Part shown: piece by piece, positions 26,001 through 35,535 of the stretch
Layout of the letters: every line of letters starts with the position of its first letter
How positions within the stretch are numbered: the stretch's first letter is position 1
Source of the DNA: Pseudomonas abietaniphila
Lineage (GTDB): Bacteria; Pseudomonadota; Gammaproteobacteria; Pseudomonadales; Pseudomonadaceae
NCBI RefSeq assembly: GCF_039697315.1
Contig: NZ_CP155619.1
Location: 2,356,001 to 2,420,000, forward strand
Length of the DNA stretch: 64,000 nucleotides
Reading direction: 5' to 3'
The notes under the pieces: generated by a model
Database searches by the model: none
Seen by the model: only the letters and a program-made list of their open reading frames with translations
What the model was told of the DNA's origin: nothing
Position numbers and translations under genes: made by a program

Positions 26001-26764
26001 CTCACCGCTGGTTACAGGTCACCTCCAAACTTAACGGGGTGGTCTGCATTTCAAAATCAGTGGCGGAGGAATACGCAGCCTGGTCGCAGACTCAGGCCAT
26101 TAAACGAAAGACGTTCACAATCGACTGGTTCCACCTGGGTGCAGACTTGACGAGTACCCATATTGATCAGGCACAGGCAGAAGCCGTCGACACTTCGGTC
26201 ATCGACAAGCTCGCTGGCCGACCGACGTTCCTGATGGTGGGCACGATCGAACCCCGGAAAGGCCACTTGCAGGTATTGAAGGCGTTCACGGCGCTGTGGC
26301 GGTCGGGCGTCGACGTCAATCTGGTGATCGTCGGCAAGGAAGGCTGGACCGGCGTGGAAGCGGAGTCACGCCGTAACCTGCCTGAAATAGTAGATTCGCT
26401 CAATGCTCACCCCGAACGTGGCGAGCGCCTGCAATGGCTGTCAGGTGTCAATGATGCGACTCTTCAGGAGATATACACCTGCGCTTCGTGCCTGATATTC
26501 GCCAGCGAGGGTGAAGGGTTTGGCCTGCCGATTATCGAGGCTGCGCAAAAAAGCCTGCCGATCATCGCGCGCGATCTTCCGATTTTCCGCGAGGTCGCGG
26601 GCGACTACGCCTTCTATTTTAGAGGCGATGCCCCAGAAGCGTTGCAGGCGAGCGTGGAAGAATGGTTGAAGCTTCACGCAGACGATCAGCATCCAAAATC
26701 ATCCGGCATCAACTGGCTTACCTGGGAACAGAGCGTCGCTCGCCTGCTTGAGGTTATTTCGTGA
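23021..26764 (+). CDS. Three-domain GT4 glycosyltransferase, probable O-antigen polymerase
   Basis: A 1247-aa cytoplasmic protein built of three GT-B/GT4 units. Unit 1 (about 1-410): RYRGIGRYSLSLALAV, FYTGGSDERKNLPRLVEA, and the E-x7-E motif HEGFGLPPLEAMACGA (Glu317, Glu325). Unit 2 (about 425-810): LAFVSPLPPERTGIAGYASE, and RGETSAAVLDCMNHGAAV, where the first Glu region is changed. Unit 3 (about 870-1247): ATHVTTLRTGIERVAMAVM, LMVGTIEPRKGHLQVLKAF, SEGEGFGLPIIEAAQKS. Fused GT4 units that extend the chain by several linkages are known for WbdA-type homopolymer O-antigens, so this should build the repeat, probably of D-rhamnose. Linkages cannot be read from sequence. Confidence 0.88.
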   Translation: MRIVIDLQGAQTESRYRGIGRYSLSLALAVVRNRGEHDVHLVLNGILSDTIESVRTAFDGLLPAENIHVWYAPGPVAEIDPSNLERRKAAELIREGFIASLNPDIVHISSVIEGYLDDAVTSIARFDTKTPVSVSHYDLIPLLNPAQYLNSSPSYKQHYLGKVDELQRASLVLSISEFSRAEGVEYLSVDESRSVNISTAIDDNFQKLTISPTDAAVFLQAMGINKPFIFYTGGSDERKNLPRLVEAFALLPDAVRAQHQLVFAGKIPNEHCNDLIAEGEALGLEAEDLKFLGYVDEKQLVTLYNLCRVFVFPSWHEGFGLPPLEAMACGAAAIGSRASSIPEVLGWDDALFDPYDVRSISTKLLQALEDEAFRNTLIAHGLEQSKLFTWDHCAQTAISAFERFMSTRVPEAPRTTSTHRKRLAFVSPLPPERTGIAGYASELLPELHKLYDIELVVYQNDVTDEWAKANCSIRDPQWLLDNSGAMDRVVYQMGNSIFHHHMMELMRLVPGVVVLHDFFLSGLKSYLQDVHISVDAWDEALYFSHGYSALIEKFKVLTPDELRLKYPVNLEIFQQAQGVILHSNYSKELTRYWYGDRLAAKCEVIPLLRQPSPAADRGLSKEVVGLKPDDFLICSFGFLDPTKMNHALLEAWVDSSLSKNPNCKLVFVGDINHQPYLDQLKGIMARAPFPENIKITGWADVETYSNYLKATDVAVQLRSNSRGETSAAVLDCMNHGAAVIANANGSFAELDPNATIMLPDVFGNSALKDALELLWTDADLRLKLGAHGAQTIRTKHSPENCAALYFTAIEQQYRNNRYGLDALLSRVFDNSSPAYLANHAVRLADSLSQNFPPQRSFSTIYLDITATHVTTLRTGIERVAMAVMMTLLKKTSPALRIEPVYLCKTNDVWGYKTATRFTLECIGGPSGLMSDQVVIPQKGDRVITLDWSHDLVNAYESGYLTHLMDNGVKLYATIFDLLPVLLPQHFPPQAELPSHRWLQVTSKLNGVVCISKSVAEEYAAWSQTQAIKRKTFTIDWFHLGADLTSTHIDQAQAEAVDTSVIDKLAGRPTFLMVGTIEPRKGHLQVLKAFTALWRSGVDVNLVIVGKEGWTGVEAESRRNLPEIVDSLNAHPERGERLQWLSGVNDATLQEIYTCASCLIFASEGEGFGLPIIEAAQKSLPIIARDLPIFREVAGDYAFYFRGDAPEALQASVEEWLKLHADDQHPKSSGINWLTWEQSVARLLEVIS

Positions 26765-28431
26765 AATTTTCTCCACTCATCCGGGCGCCCCACGGCGCCC
26801 AATCCCGCTGGCAATCGTCTACCGGCCCGGTGGGACTTTTCCTGGCCATGTTGATTGCTGCGGTGTTTATCTATCGCTACTTCCCGGCAGGATTCATTGC
26901 AGGTACGTCGTCATATTGGCTGACCGAGACGGACGACGTCACTCAGTACATCGCTGGCTTCAATGCCTATTTCCATTCTCCGTTGAAGTTTCCGTTGCTG
27001 GCATTTGACGGCTTCAACTACCCGGCAGGGACGCGGGCGACGTTCGTCGACATCATCCCGATCTATTCGCTGCTGTTGAAGCTCGTGCTTCCTGCAGACA
27101 CCGCGCCCTTTAACCCCTTCGGTTTCTGGGTAGCGCTGACGTTCGTCCTGCAAGCCGTGGCGGGCTGGTGGGTGCTGCGTGAGTTGAACGTGCGGTCATG
27201 GTCGACACTCATTTGCGGCACTGTGTTGATGGTGTGCTTCCCTGCGCTGCTCGGCAGACTGGGGCACATCTCGCTGATGTCACACTGGATACTGCTGATG
27301 GCCATGGCGCTATACATCAGGAGCTACCGGCTGGGTCGGGTCGCAACTGTGGGCTGGTGCCTGCTTCTGGTAACCGGTTTCTACGTCAACATCTATCTGT
27401 TTGTGATGGCACTGGTGATCTACCTGTGCGCGGTGCTTACATCCCTCAAAGGCCTCAAAGGCCTCAATCTGCGGGCCATCGGGCGTGCCTCGATTCCGTT
27501 CATTGCCTTGGCGCTGAGCATTTTTGTGCTCTTGCTGCCAATGCCGATGGGTCAGGTTTCGACGGAGTGGGGCTTCGGCTACTACTCCATGAACCTGTTG
27601 GCGCCCATCACCGGGGGTACGTATGTCACGATTCCCGACGCAGCAATGCCCGGACAGTATGAGGGCTTCAACTACCTCGGGCTGGGCGTGATCATCAGCC
27701 TTGTTTACGCGATCTACCACTTGCGCCAAGACGGTTGGGGCACACTGAAGCGTCACCGCTATCTGGCTATTTTCCTGGCGTTGTTCACCTGCTATGCACT
27801 GTCGAACTCCATTTATATGGGCACTCGTCAGATCGCTGTGATCAGCTACCCGGATTTCATGACAACCCTGACTTCCCAGTTCCGGGCTTCGGGCCGCTTC
27901 TTCTGGCCGGTGGGTTACACGCTGCTGATTTTTTCCCTGCTGACACTCTATCGACGCTTCCCGGGGAAAGTCCTGATCCCGGTGATGCTGGTGCTGTTGT
28001 GCATTCAGGTGGGTGACCTGAAAATGCAGCGCGCCAATTTCAAGGCCGGCCTCAACCGTCCCTATACACCGCTGCTGACGAGCAGTGCCTGGGATGCCCA
28101 GACCGGTAATGGTGTGAACAAACTGTATTTCTATCCCAAATTCCGGTGCGGCAAGTTTGACAGCCTGACCACGCTGATGCCCGTGATGAAGTACGCGGCC
28201 ATGCATCACATCAAAATGAATACAGGGTACATTGCGCGCCACCAGCCGCCTTGTGACGAACACAGCCTGACAACTGAAATCGCAGGGGCAGACCCGGCTT
28301 CGTCAGTCTTCGTTTTCGTGAAAACCGAGTTCAGCGATATTCCCAGCGTGAAGCGATTGATGCCGACTACTGACACCGCCCAATGCAGTGATGTCGACTT
28401 CGCATTCGTCTGTCATCTCTCACGCCAATGA
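26761..28431 (+). CDS. Polytopic membrane protein, DUF6311/GT-C-like glycosyltransferase
   Basis: A 556-aa inner membrane protein with about 11 hydrophobic segments (GLFLAMLIAAVFIYRYF, FWVALTFVLQAVAGWWVL, FIALALSIFVLLLPMP and others). The first periplasmic loop carries SYWLTETDDVTQYIAGFNAY, with the acidic TDD expected for the active site of GT-C polyprenyl-phosphate sugar transferases; TRATFVDIIPIYSLLLK and RLGHISLMSHW follow. GTG at 26761 overlaps the upstream stop. Just before gtrB- and gtrA-like genes, it takes the place of the serotype-specific Gtr enzyme that transfers a sugar from undecaprenyl phosphate to O-antigen in the periplasm. The sugar is unknown. Confidence 0.8.
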   Translation: MKFSPLIRAPHGAQSRWQSSTGPVGLFLAMLIAAVFIYRYFPAGFIAGTSSYWLTETDDVTQYIAGFNAYFHSPLKFPLLAFDGFNYPAGTRATFVDIIPIYSLLLKLVLPADTAPFNPFGFWVALTFVLQAVAGWWVLRELNVRSWSTLICGTVLMVCFPALLGRLGHISLMSHWILLMAMALYIRSYRLGRVATVGWCLLLVTGFYVNIYLFVMALVIYLCAVLTSLKGLKGLNLRAIGRASIPFIALALSIFVLLLPMPMGQVSTEWGFGYYSMNLLAPITGGTYVTIPDAAMPGQYEGFNYLGLGVIISLVYAIYHLRQDGWGTLKRHRYLAIFLALFTCYALSNSIYMGTRQIAVISYPDFMTTLTSQFRASGRFFWPVGYTLLIFSLLTLYRRFPGKVLIPVMLVLLCIQVGDLKMQRANFKAGLNRPYTPLLTSSAWDAQTGNGVNKLYFYPKFRCGKFDSLTTLMPVMKYAAMHHIKMNTGYIARHQPPCDEHSLTTEIAGADPASSVFVFVKTEFSDIPSVKRLMPTTDTAQCSDVDFAFVCHLSRQ

Positions 28432-28442
28432 TCGGAGCAGCT

Positions 28443-29390
28443 ATGAGCACTACCAAAAAAACCATCAGCGTCATCTCTCCGTTTTATAACGAAGAATTAG
28501 GCGTAGAAGCTTTTTTCGCAAGACTGTCCAGCGTGCACGCCGAAGTCGCTGACCGCTATGACCTTGAAGTGATAGCCATTAACGATGGCAGTAAAGACAA
28601 CACACTGTCCGAGTTGGTCAACGTTCGACCCCGGTATCCGTTCCTGACCATCGTCGACCTTTCGCGAAACTTCGGCAAAGAGGCGGCGCTGTCTGCGGGC
28701 CTGGATTACGCCACGGGCGATGTCGTAATCCCGATTGATTCGGACCTGCAGCATCCACCCGAGCTTATCCTGGAAATGCTGGCGCAGTGGGAAGCAGGTT
28801 TCGAAGTCGTGCTCGCCAAGCGAGTTGACCGGGACACCGATCGGGCCATCCAGAAGTTCTCGGCGAACTCCTTTTACAAACTGCACAACTACATTTCCGA
28901 CATCGATATTCCGGCAGACGTCGGGGATTACCGTCTGATGGATCGCAAAGTAGTAAATGCGCTCAAGGCATTGCCGGAAAACCGCAGATTCATGAAAGGC
29001 CTTTTTGCTTGGGTCGGCTTCAAAACCACCACGGTTGAATATAAGGTCGAGCCTCGATTAAGTGGAGTGACCAGTTTCAATACCTGGAAGCTCTGGAACT
29101 TCGCTCTGGAAGGGATCACCAGCTTTAGTTCGGCACCACTAAGGATATGGTCCTATCTAGGCGGCGCCATCTCGCTGCTGTCTTTCCTGTATGCGCTTTA
29201 CCTGATTCTTAAAACCGTTGTTTTCGGAATTGACACGCCTGGCTATGCGTCACTGATGATCGCCATTCTTTTTGTGGGTGGCATCCAGTTGATCGGCATA
29301 GGTGTGCTGGGAGAGTACCTGGGCCGGATTTTCGTCGAGACGAAACGTCGTCCGGTCTACATTGTCCGTGAGGTCATTGGGCGTGGCTAA
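28443..29390 (+). CDS. GtrB-like polyprenyl-phosphate glycosyltransferase
   Basis: A 315-aa GT2 enzyme expected to load a sugar onto undecaprenyl phosphate on the cytoplasmic face. TISVISPFYNEELGVEAFF and VIAINDGSKDNTL open the GT-A fold; VVIPIDSDLQHPPELI carries the metal-binding DSD-LQHPPE motif typical of the DPM1/GtrB group. Two membrane segments follow near the C-terminus (LGGAISLLSFLYALYLIL and LMIAILFVGGIQLIGIGVLG) with GEYLGRIFVETKRRPVYIV. I prefer the ATG at 28443, with GGAG 5 nt upstream, over ATG 28428, which overlaps the previous stop. The gtrA-like gene overlaps its end by 8 nt. Confidence 0.9.
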   Translation: MSTTKKTISVISPFYNEELGVEAFFARLSSVHAEVADRYDLEVIAINDGSKDNTLSELVNVRPRYPFLTIVDLSRNFGKEAALSAGLDYATGDVVIPIDSDLQHPPELILEMLAQWEAGFEVVLAKRVDRDTDRAIQKFSANSFYKLHNYISDIDIPADVGDYRLMDRKVVNALKALPENRRFMKGLFAWVGFKTTTVEYKVEPRLSGVTSFNTWKLWNFALEGITSFSSAPLRIWSYLGGAISLLSFLYALYLILKTVVFGIDTPGYASLMIAILFVGGIQLIGIGVLGEYLGRIFVETKRRPVYIVREVIGRG

Positions 29391-29784
29391 GCTGTATATC
29401 TCTTCCCGATACATGCAGGTGATGCAGTTCGCCGTTATCGGGGTGCTCAATACAGCCCTTCACGCCTCTGTCGTCATCGGGCTCGTCGAGCACATGGCGT
29501 TCAGGCCCGTGATAGCCAACGCGGTGGCGTTCTTTTTTGCGAATATCTTTTCCTACTGCCTGAACAGCCAGATTACCTTCAAGAGCACGCTCAGTTTTGG
29601 CGGATACCTCAGGTTTCTGTCTGTCTCGCTGGTGTCGCTGGCGGGTACGCTTCTGATCAGCGGGCTCGGTGAGCACTTTGGTATCGACTACCGGATCAGC
29701 CTCATCGGCGTGATTATTCTGGTGCCAGCCATCAGCTTTCTGGCCTTGAAATTCTGGGCGTTCTCGTCTGCAAAACCTGAATGA
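29383..29784 (+). CDS. GtrA-like small membrane protein (undecaprenyl-phosphate sugar flippase)
   Basis: A 133-aa protein with four membrane segments: VMQFAVIGVLNTALHASVV, ANAVAFFFANIFSYCLNS, LSVSLVSLAGTLLISGL and LIGVIILVPAISFLALKFW. QFAVIGVLNT, then NSQITFKS and a final KFWAFS, are classic GtrA features. The GTG at 29383 overlaps the gtrB stop; ATG 29413 is an alternative. It should flip the sugar-charged lipid made by GtrB to the periplasmic face for the GT-C enzyme. Confidence 0.88.
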   Translation: MAKLYISSRYMQVMQFAVIGVLNTALHASVVIGLVEHMAFRPVIANAVAFFFANIFSYCLNSQITFKSTLSFGGYLRFLSVSLVSLAGTLLISGLGEHFGIDYRISLIGVIILVPAISFLALKFWAFSSAKPE

Positions 29785-29788
29785 GCCA

Positions 29789-29812
29789 ATGCTGGCAGAC
29801 AACTGCCAGCAT
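29789..29812. terminator. Perfect hairpin between convergent genes
   Basis: ATGCTGGCAG and CTGCCAGCAT form a perfect 10-bp stem with an ACAA loop, between the gtrA-like stop and the stop of the acyltransferase on the other strand. No strong T-run follows on either side, so it may be a weak bidirectional terminator. Confidence 0.5.
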
Positions 29813-29821
29813 ACTCTCCGA

Positions 29822-30877
29822 TCAATTCGGCGCGATCAGTTTTCCGAAGGGCAATCGCTGGATAGCGAAAATAACCGCTGCGCTCAGCAGGAATGTCATC
29901 AACACTACGACGGGAATCGCCATCCAGGGATTTATGAACTGGAAGTCGAAACCTCTCAAATCCCACCAGAACATTACCATCACATGGATAAGGTAGACGC
30001 CGAAATTCACCTCGCCCAATTTCCGGAGCATACGGGACGGAAACCACTTTGACGCCGCAAATGCAATGGCCGTGGCGCGCAATACATAGAAAGCCGACAC
30101 AGCGCCTGTGATCACGAAGGGCGAGGTGTAGGCATAAAACGCTTCGTTGGCGGCACCGACTTTTATCGAGTGCTTCCAAGTTAGAATTGCAATCAACGCG
30201 GCCGACAAGGCCCATACAAACGACGCCAGCAGAACTCTAGCAGCGCCAAACCGCGTCCAGCGATAAGCAAACCAGCCCATTACCAGATATCCGGCGTACA
30301 GTGGCATAAACCCCCAGTTCAGACCGAGATACTCTTTTCCCGTGAGGGCGTAAACAGTCGGAACCACGCTCGAGCCAACGAACCATGCGGTAATGGTTAG
30401 CACCTTTGACCCCTTGTCTGTAATTTTGCAGAAGCCAATCATTACGGGCAGAAACAGGTAAGCACCTAACAATGTATATAGGTACCAGAAATGCGGAACG
30501 ACCGGAGCCCGAAGAATGGACTTCGTCCAATGCGGAAACTCAGTTCCGGTGTACCTGAACCAGTAAAGATAAGCAACGGACCACACAATCAAGGGCAAAC
30601 CTACTCGCCACAACCGGTTACCGGTCTTGCGGGCGGTCGTTTCTTTACCCAGCAGCAACGCCCCTGTCACCATCAAGAACAAGGGTACGGAGAACCGAGA
30701 TAGGCTCTCGTAGAAATTCACAGCCCACCAGTGGTTCGTCATTGACGCAAACCCTTTGGCAGACACATGTATTGAAATCACCATCAGTATTGCAACCAGC
30801 CTGATGAAATCCAGAGAGGGGTCTCTCACACTAGAGTACGGGCTGGTTGTTGGGTTGGTGTCTTTACTGATTGTCAT
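29822..30877 (-). CDS. Acyltransferase-3 family membrane protein (possible O-antigen O-acetylase)
   Basis: A 351-aa inner membrane protein of the acyltransferase-3 family. The N-terminus SLDFIRLVAILMVISIHVSA carries the family's D-x-x-R...H motif in the first membrane segment, followed by FSVPLFLMVTGALLLGKE. About ten hydrophobic segments follow, ending FGVYLIHVMVMFWWDLRGF and VVVLMTFLLSAAVIFAIQRLPF. There is no SGNH domain, so it may transfer an acetyl group directly to a sugar. It lies on the opposite strand inside the O-antigen locus and is AT-richer than its neighbours; O-acetylation of the glycan is the likely role, by context. Confidence 0.85.
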   Translation of the reverse strand: MTISKDTNPTTSPYSSVRDPSLDFIRLVAILMVISIHVSAKGFASMTNHWWAVNFYESLSRFSVPLFLMVTGALLLGKETTARKTGNRLWRVGLPLIVWSVAYLYWFRYTGTEFPHWTKSILRAPVVPHFWYLYTLLGAYLFLPVMIGFCKITDKGSKVLTITAWFVGSSVVPTVYALTGKEYLGLNWGFMPLYAGYLVMGWFAYRWTRFGAARVLLASFVWALSAALIAILTWKHSIKVGAANEAFYAYTSPFVITGAVSAFYVLRATAIAFAASKWFPSRMLRKLGEVNFGVYLIHVMVMFWWDLRGFDFQFINPWMAIPVVVLMTFLLSAAVIFAIQRLPFGKLIAPN

Positions 30878-30910
30878 TTTTATGTAACTTTTATCTTATT
30901 GAGCTGTTAA

Positions 30911-30942
30911 ATAAAAAAACCGCAACGAAGTGCTTTGTTGCG
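30911..30942 (-). terminator. Rho-independent terminator after the 30995-31831 methyltransferase
   Basis: On the minus strand CGCAACAAA, loop GCAC, TTCGTTGCG (one G-T pair) is followed by GTTTTTTTAT. It ends the methyltransferase transcript before the acyltransferase gene, so the two minus-strand genes are probably separate units. Confidence 0.75.
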
Positions 30943-30994
30943 AAATCTAGGTGCTTTATTGCTGGCCTGTACCTTGGCGTAGAAAGTTAAATCG

Positions 30995-31831
30995 TCAGGG
31001 CTTAATGCAATTGAAAAACTGGATATAGGCATCGTTTATGTTTTTCGTAATCGCACCACCCAGGAGAAAATCATCATAGGAAAACACTCCCGTCTTTTTC
31101 GTCATCGGCATCTCACAGATCCCCCACTCTTCGGCGATATGGAATCCGGTCTCCACCAATAGCCCTCTCAATTGGTCAGGTGTGTATTCAATCTTGTGGT
31201 CCGGGTGGATGAACGTGTTGCCTACTGTCGCAGCATGGATGCTGCTGATGTGCCCATTTGGTGTGTCCAGACAGAAACGGCCGCCTGACTTGAGGACTCG
31301 GAAGGCTTCTCGACACATGCTTTGGCCTTGAACAGGAGTGACATGCTCAATGCTCTGACCCGACCAGACCAAGTCAACACTCGCCGACTTAATACCTTTC
31401 AGGTCAGTCATGTCCTCATATCTCAGCACGACTTTCCCGCCAGTGTCCTGAAGGACAACCTGAAAATCCTTGTGACGCTCCTCAGTGGGTAAATCGATCA
31501 GAACAATTTTTGAGTAATCGTGCCTGTAACCCATGTGGTGAAGAGGCGCATTCGCCCCACCGAGATCAAGAATGATGTCTCCGGGTGGGAGGAGATGCTT
31601 CACCATTTTGAGCCGGGCGTTGTGCATCAGGTAAAGGTGGGTATCCATTGTACCCTGGCTAACGCTGTCAAATCCTTCCTTGGATAGAAGCAGAACAGTC
31701 AAGAGATCAATGTCGCGATCGAGGAAGGAAAAGCTGGACACTATTTCTGCGATTTCCGAGTCGGACTTTTTGTTCTTAAAAAGCTTGTAAAGATCACCCA
31801 CCAACCCCTGACGCGTAGCCCAACTATCCAT
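30995..31831 (-). CDS. Class I SAM-dependent methyltransferase
   Basis: A 278-aa cytoplasmic protein. An N-terminal helical part (about 75 residues) precedes the Rossmann fold: DIILDLGGANAPLHHMGY at motif I (Gly-poor variant DLGGANAP), KIVLIDLPTEERHKDF, SVDLVWSGQSIEHVTPVQ and AFRVLKSGGRFCLDTPNG. The C-terminus (TKKTGVFSYDDFLLGGAIT) is not informative. It sits reversed between the gtr-like genes and gmd, AT-richer than gmd, and probably modifies a surface sugar. The target is not evident. Confidence 0.8.
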   Translation of the reverse strand: MDSWATRQGLVGDLYKLFKNKKSDSEIAEIVSSFSFLDRDIDLLTVLLLSKEGFDSVSQGTMDTHLYLMHNARLKMVKHLLPPGDIILDLGGANAPLHHMGYRHDYSKIVLIDLPTEERHKDFQVVLQDTGGKVVLRYEDMTDLKGIKSASVDLVWSGQSIEHVTPVQGQSMCREAFRVLKSGGRFCLDTPNGHISSIHAATVGNTFIHPDHKIEYTPDQLRGLLVETGFHIAEEWGICEMPMTKKTGVFSYDDFLLGGAITKNINDAYIQFFNCIKP

Positions 31832-33219
<1,388 letters not shown>

Positions 33220-33220
<1 letters not shown>

Positions 33221-34116
33221 TGAGTATTGCCGGTAAGCGCGCACTGATAACGGGTATTCAAGGTTTCACGGGGCGTTACATGGCCGCCGAGCTCGCAGCC
33301 CAAGGCTGTGAAGTGGTGGGTCTGGGTAGCCAACCGTCCGACGAAGCTAATTATCATCAAGCGGACCTCACCGACCTGGTGGGTCTGAGCAAGCTACTGG
33401 CAGACATTCAGCCGGATATCGTTGTTCATCTTGCCGCACTGGCGTTTGTCGGGCATGGGGCTGCGGAAGCGTTCTATCAGGTCAACCTGATTGGCACGCG
33501 CAACCTGCTGGAGGCCATCGCAAGCTGCGGCAAGGCGCCTGAGAGCGTCTTGCTGGCGAGCAGTGCGAACGTCTATGGGAATGCCTCGGAGGGGTTGCTC
33601 GATGAGAGCACCTTGCCAGCGCCTGCCAACGACTACGCGGTGAGCAAGCTGGCCATGGAATACATGGCAAGCTTGTGGTTCGGCAGGCTGCCGATCATCG
33701 TCACCCGCCCTTTCAATTACACGGGCGTGGGGCAAGCGGATAACTTCCTCCTTCCGAAGATCGTCAAACACTTCCGTGAGAAGGCGGACAAGATCGAGCT
33801 GGGCAACCTGGATGTATGGCGCGATTTCAGCGATGTCCGGTCACTGGTAGCTGCGTATCGAGGCCTGCTGGAGGCCAAGCCGTTTGGTCAGTTCGTCAAC
33901 GTGAGTTCGGGCAAGACCCATTCACTGCGCGAAGTCATCGACATGTGCCGTAGCATCACTGGCCACGACTTGACGGTCGAGGTGAATCCTGCGTTCGTCC
34001 GGGCTAACGAGGTGAAGACCTTGTGCGGCGACAACAGTCGACTGAAGTCGCTGGTCCCAGGTTGGCAAACGCCGGAACTGAGTGAAACGCTCAGCTGGAT
34101 GCTGGCTGAAGCGTGA
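33220..34116 (+). CDS. rmd: GDP-6-deoxy-D-lyxo-4-hexulose reductase (GDP-D-rhamnose synthase)
   Basis: A 298-aa SDR enzyme that reduces the Gmd product to GDP-D-rhamnose, the precursor of the common polysaccharide antigen. The NAD(P) loop is TGIQGFTG (residues 11-18); VVHLAALAFVGHG and LLASSANVYGN follow; the catalytic Y-x3-K is Tyr139/Lys143 in NDYAVSKLAMEY; VTRPFNYTGVGQ is typical of the Rmd branch. It is coupled to gmd by a 1-nt overlap and followed by a strong terminator. The Gmd-Rmd pair without a GDP-fucose synthase points to D-rhamnose rather than L-fucose. Confidence 0.94.
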
Positions 34117-34128
34117 TCTCGCAAGATG

Positions 34129-34165
34129 AGCCCGGAGCGTTGCAAAACGCTTCGGGCTTTCTTTT
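34129..34165 (+). terminator. Rho-independent terminator after rmd
   Basis: AGCCCGGAGCGTT, loop GCAA, AACGCTTCGGGCT: a 13-pair stem with one mismatch, followed by TTCTTTT. It separates gmd-rmd from the glycosyltransferase at 34250. Confidence 0.85.
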
Positions 34166-34249
34166 ACCTGCTGCACCTCAAATTGCTGCTCGATGCGTCT
34201 GGCGCTTTACGCGAGAACAGCGGACGTATCGTTTCGTCAGAGAATCCTG

Positions 34250-35371
34250 ATGACCAAAGTTCTTCACTTTTTCAAAACCTACTTTCCGGAAACGCCCGGT
34301 GGCGGCATCGAGCAGGTCATCTTCCAGCTGTCCCAAGGCAGCGTGGCGCATGACATTGAGCCTCACGTGCTGTACCTGAGCGCGAACGGCTCGGCGCGTA
34401 ACGAAACCGTCGGCAATCACGTCATCCACCGCTCAAAGCAGGACCTGTACATTGCGTCTACCGGGCTTTCACTGTCCGGCATTCGTGATTTCAAGGAGTT
34501 GGCTGCAGAAGCGGACATCGTGCATTACCACTTTCCGTGGCCATACATGGATGTGGCGCATTTTGCGACCCGACTGAAGAAACCATCGCTTGTTAGTTAC
34601 CACTCGGACATCGTCAAACAGAAAACACTGCTCAAGTTGTACACCCCGCTGATGAATCGGTTCCTTGGTAGTGTGGACCGTATCGTGGCGTCATCACCCA
34701 ATTACGCCTCCAGCAGCGAAGTGCTGACTCGCTTCAAGGACAAGGTCGAGATCATTCCTTACGGCCTGGATCGAGCGACCTACCCTGCTCCCTCCGCGTC
34801 GCGGCTGGCGCACTGGGAACAGCAGTTAGGTGAGCGGTTTTTCCTGTTTGTCGGCGCCCTTCGCTACTACAAAGGCCTCGACTTCCTGTTGGAGGCTGCC
34901 CACCAGACCGGTCTGCCGGTCGTCATCATGGGTGGAGGCTACGAAGAAGCGGCGCTCAAGGCGAAAGCCCGAACGCTGGGACTGACGAATGTCACCTTCC
35001 TGGGCGGCCTGCCGGATGAGGACAAGAACGCACTGCTCACCTTGTGCGAGGCGTTCGTGTTCCCCTCTCACTTACGTTCGGAGTCGTTCGGTATTTCACT
35101 TCTTGAGGGCGCGATGTACGGCAAGCCGATGATCTCCTGCGAGATCGGCAGCGGTACGACGTTCATCAATATCGCGAATGAAACCGGGCTGGTCGTGCCG
35201 CCCCGGGACTCGACGTCCCTGGCGGCAGCGATGACGACGCTGTGGAATGACAGAGCGCTCGCTGCCCAAATGGGGATGAAAGCCGCGCAGCGCTATGAAG
35301 AGGTGTTCACCGCCGAGAAGATGGTCGCGTCCTACGCAGCGCTTTATCAGGACATCCTGAGTAAGCATTGA
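34250..35371 (+). CDS. GT4 glycosyltransferase (WbpY/WbpZ-type D-rhamnosyltransferase)
   Basis: A 373-aa cytoplasmic GT4 enzyme. It begins MTKVLHFFKTYFPETPGGGIEQVIFQLS (the acceptor-domain glycine loop), then FVGALRYYKGLDFLLEAA and the donor-site region FPSHLRSESFGISLLEGAMYG with E-x7-E. Length is close to WbpY and WbpZ of the P. aeruginosa common antigen cluster, which add the first D-rhamnoses to the lipid-linked primer. I cannot tell which of the two it matches. The start at 34250 is preferred over an in-frame ATG at 34193, because the family N-terminus begins there. A REP sequence follows downstream. Confidence 0.85.
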   Translation: MTKVLHFFKTYFPETPGGGIEQVIFQLSQGSVAHDIEPHVLYLSANGSARNETVGNHVIHRSKQDLYIASTGLSLSGIRDFKELAAEADIVHYHFPWPYMDVAHFATRLKKPSLVSYHSDIVKQKTLLKLYTPLMNRFLGSVDRIVASSPNYASSSEVLTRFKDKVEIIPYGLDRATYPAPSASRLAHWEQQLGERFFLFVGALRYYKGLDFLLEAAHQTGLPVVIMGGGYEEAALKAKARTLGLTNVTFLGGLPDEDKNALLTLCEAFVFPSHLRSESFGISLLEGAMYGKPMISCEIGSGTTFINIANETGLVVPPRDSTSLAAAMTTLWNDRALAAQMGMKAAQRYEEVFTAEKMVASYAALYQDILSKH

Positions 35372-35489
35372 AACGACTCACCACACCCGAGGCTTATGGC
35401 AGTGGGTGCACAGCTTTAAACTGTGGGACCCGATTCATTCTCAGGATGGCGGAGCAAACGATGAATGTTCATCGGCTGACCTACCGCAT

Positions 35490-35513
35490 CGCGAATGAAT
35501 TCGCTCCCACAGG
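35490..35513. repeat. Single REP-like sequence
   Basis: GCGAATGAATTCGCTCCCAC with flanks: half of the doublet unit found elsewhere in the window (39.4, 42.4, 49.6 and 62.5 kb). It lies between the glycosyltransferase and rhlE, which are convergent. Confidence 0.75.
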
Positions 35514-35535
35514 TTTGTACCTATCCAGATAGCCG

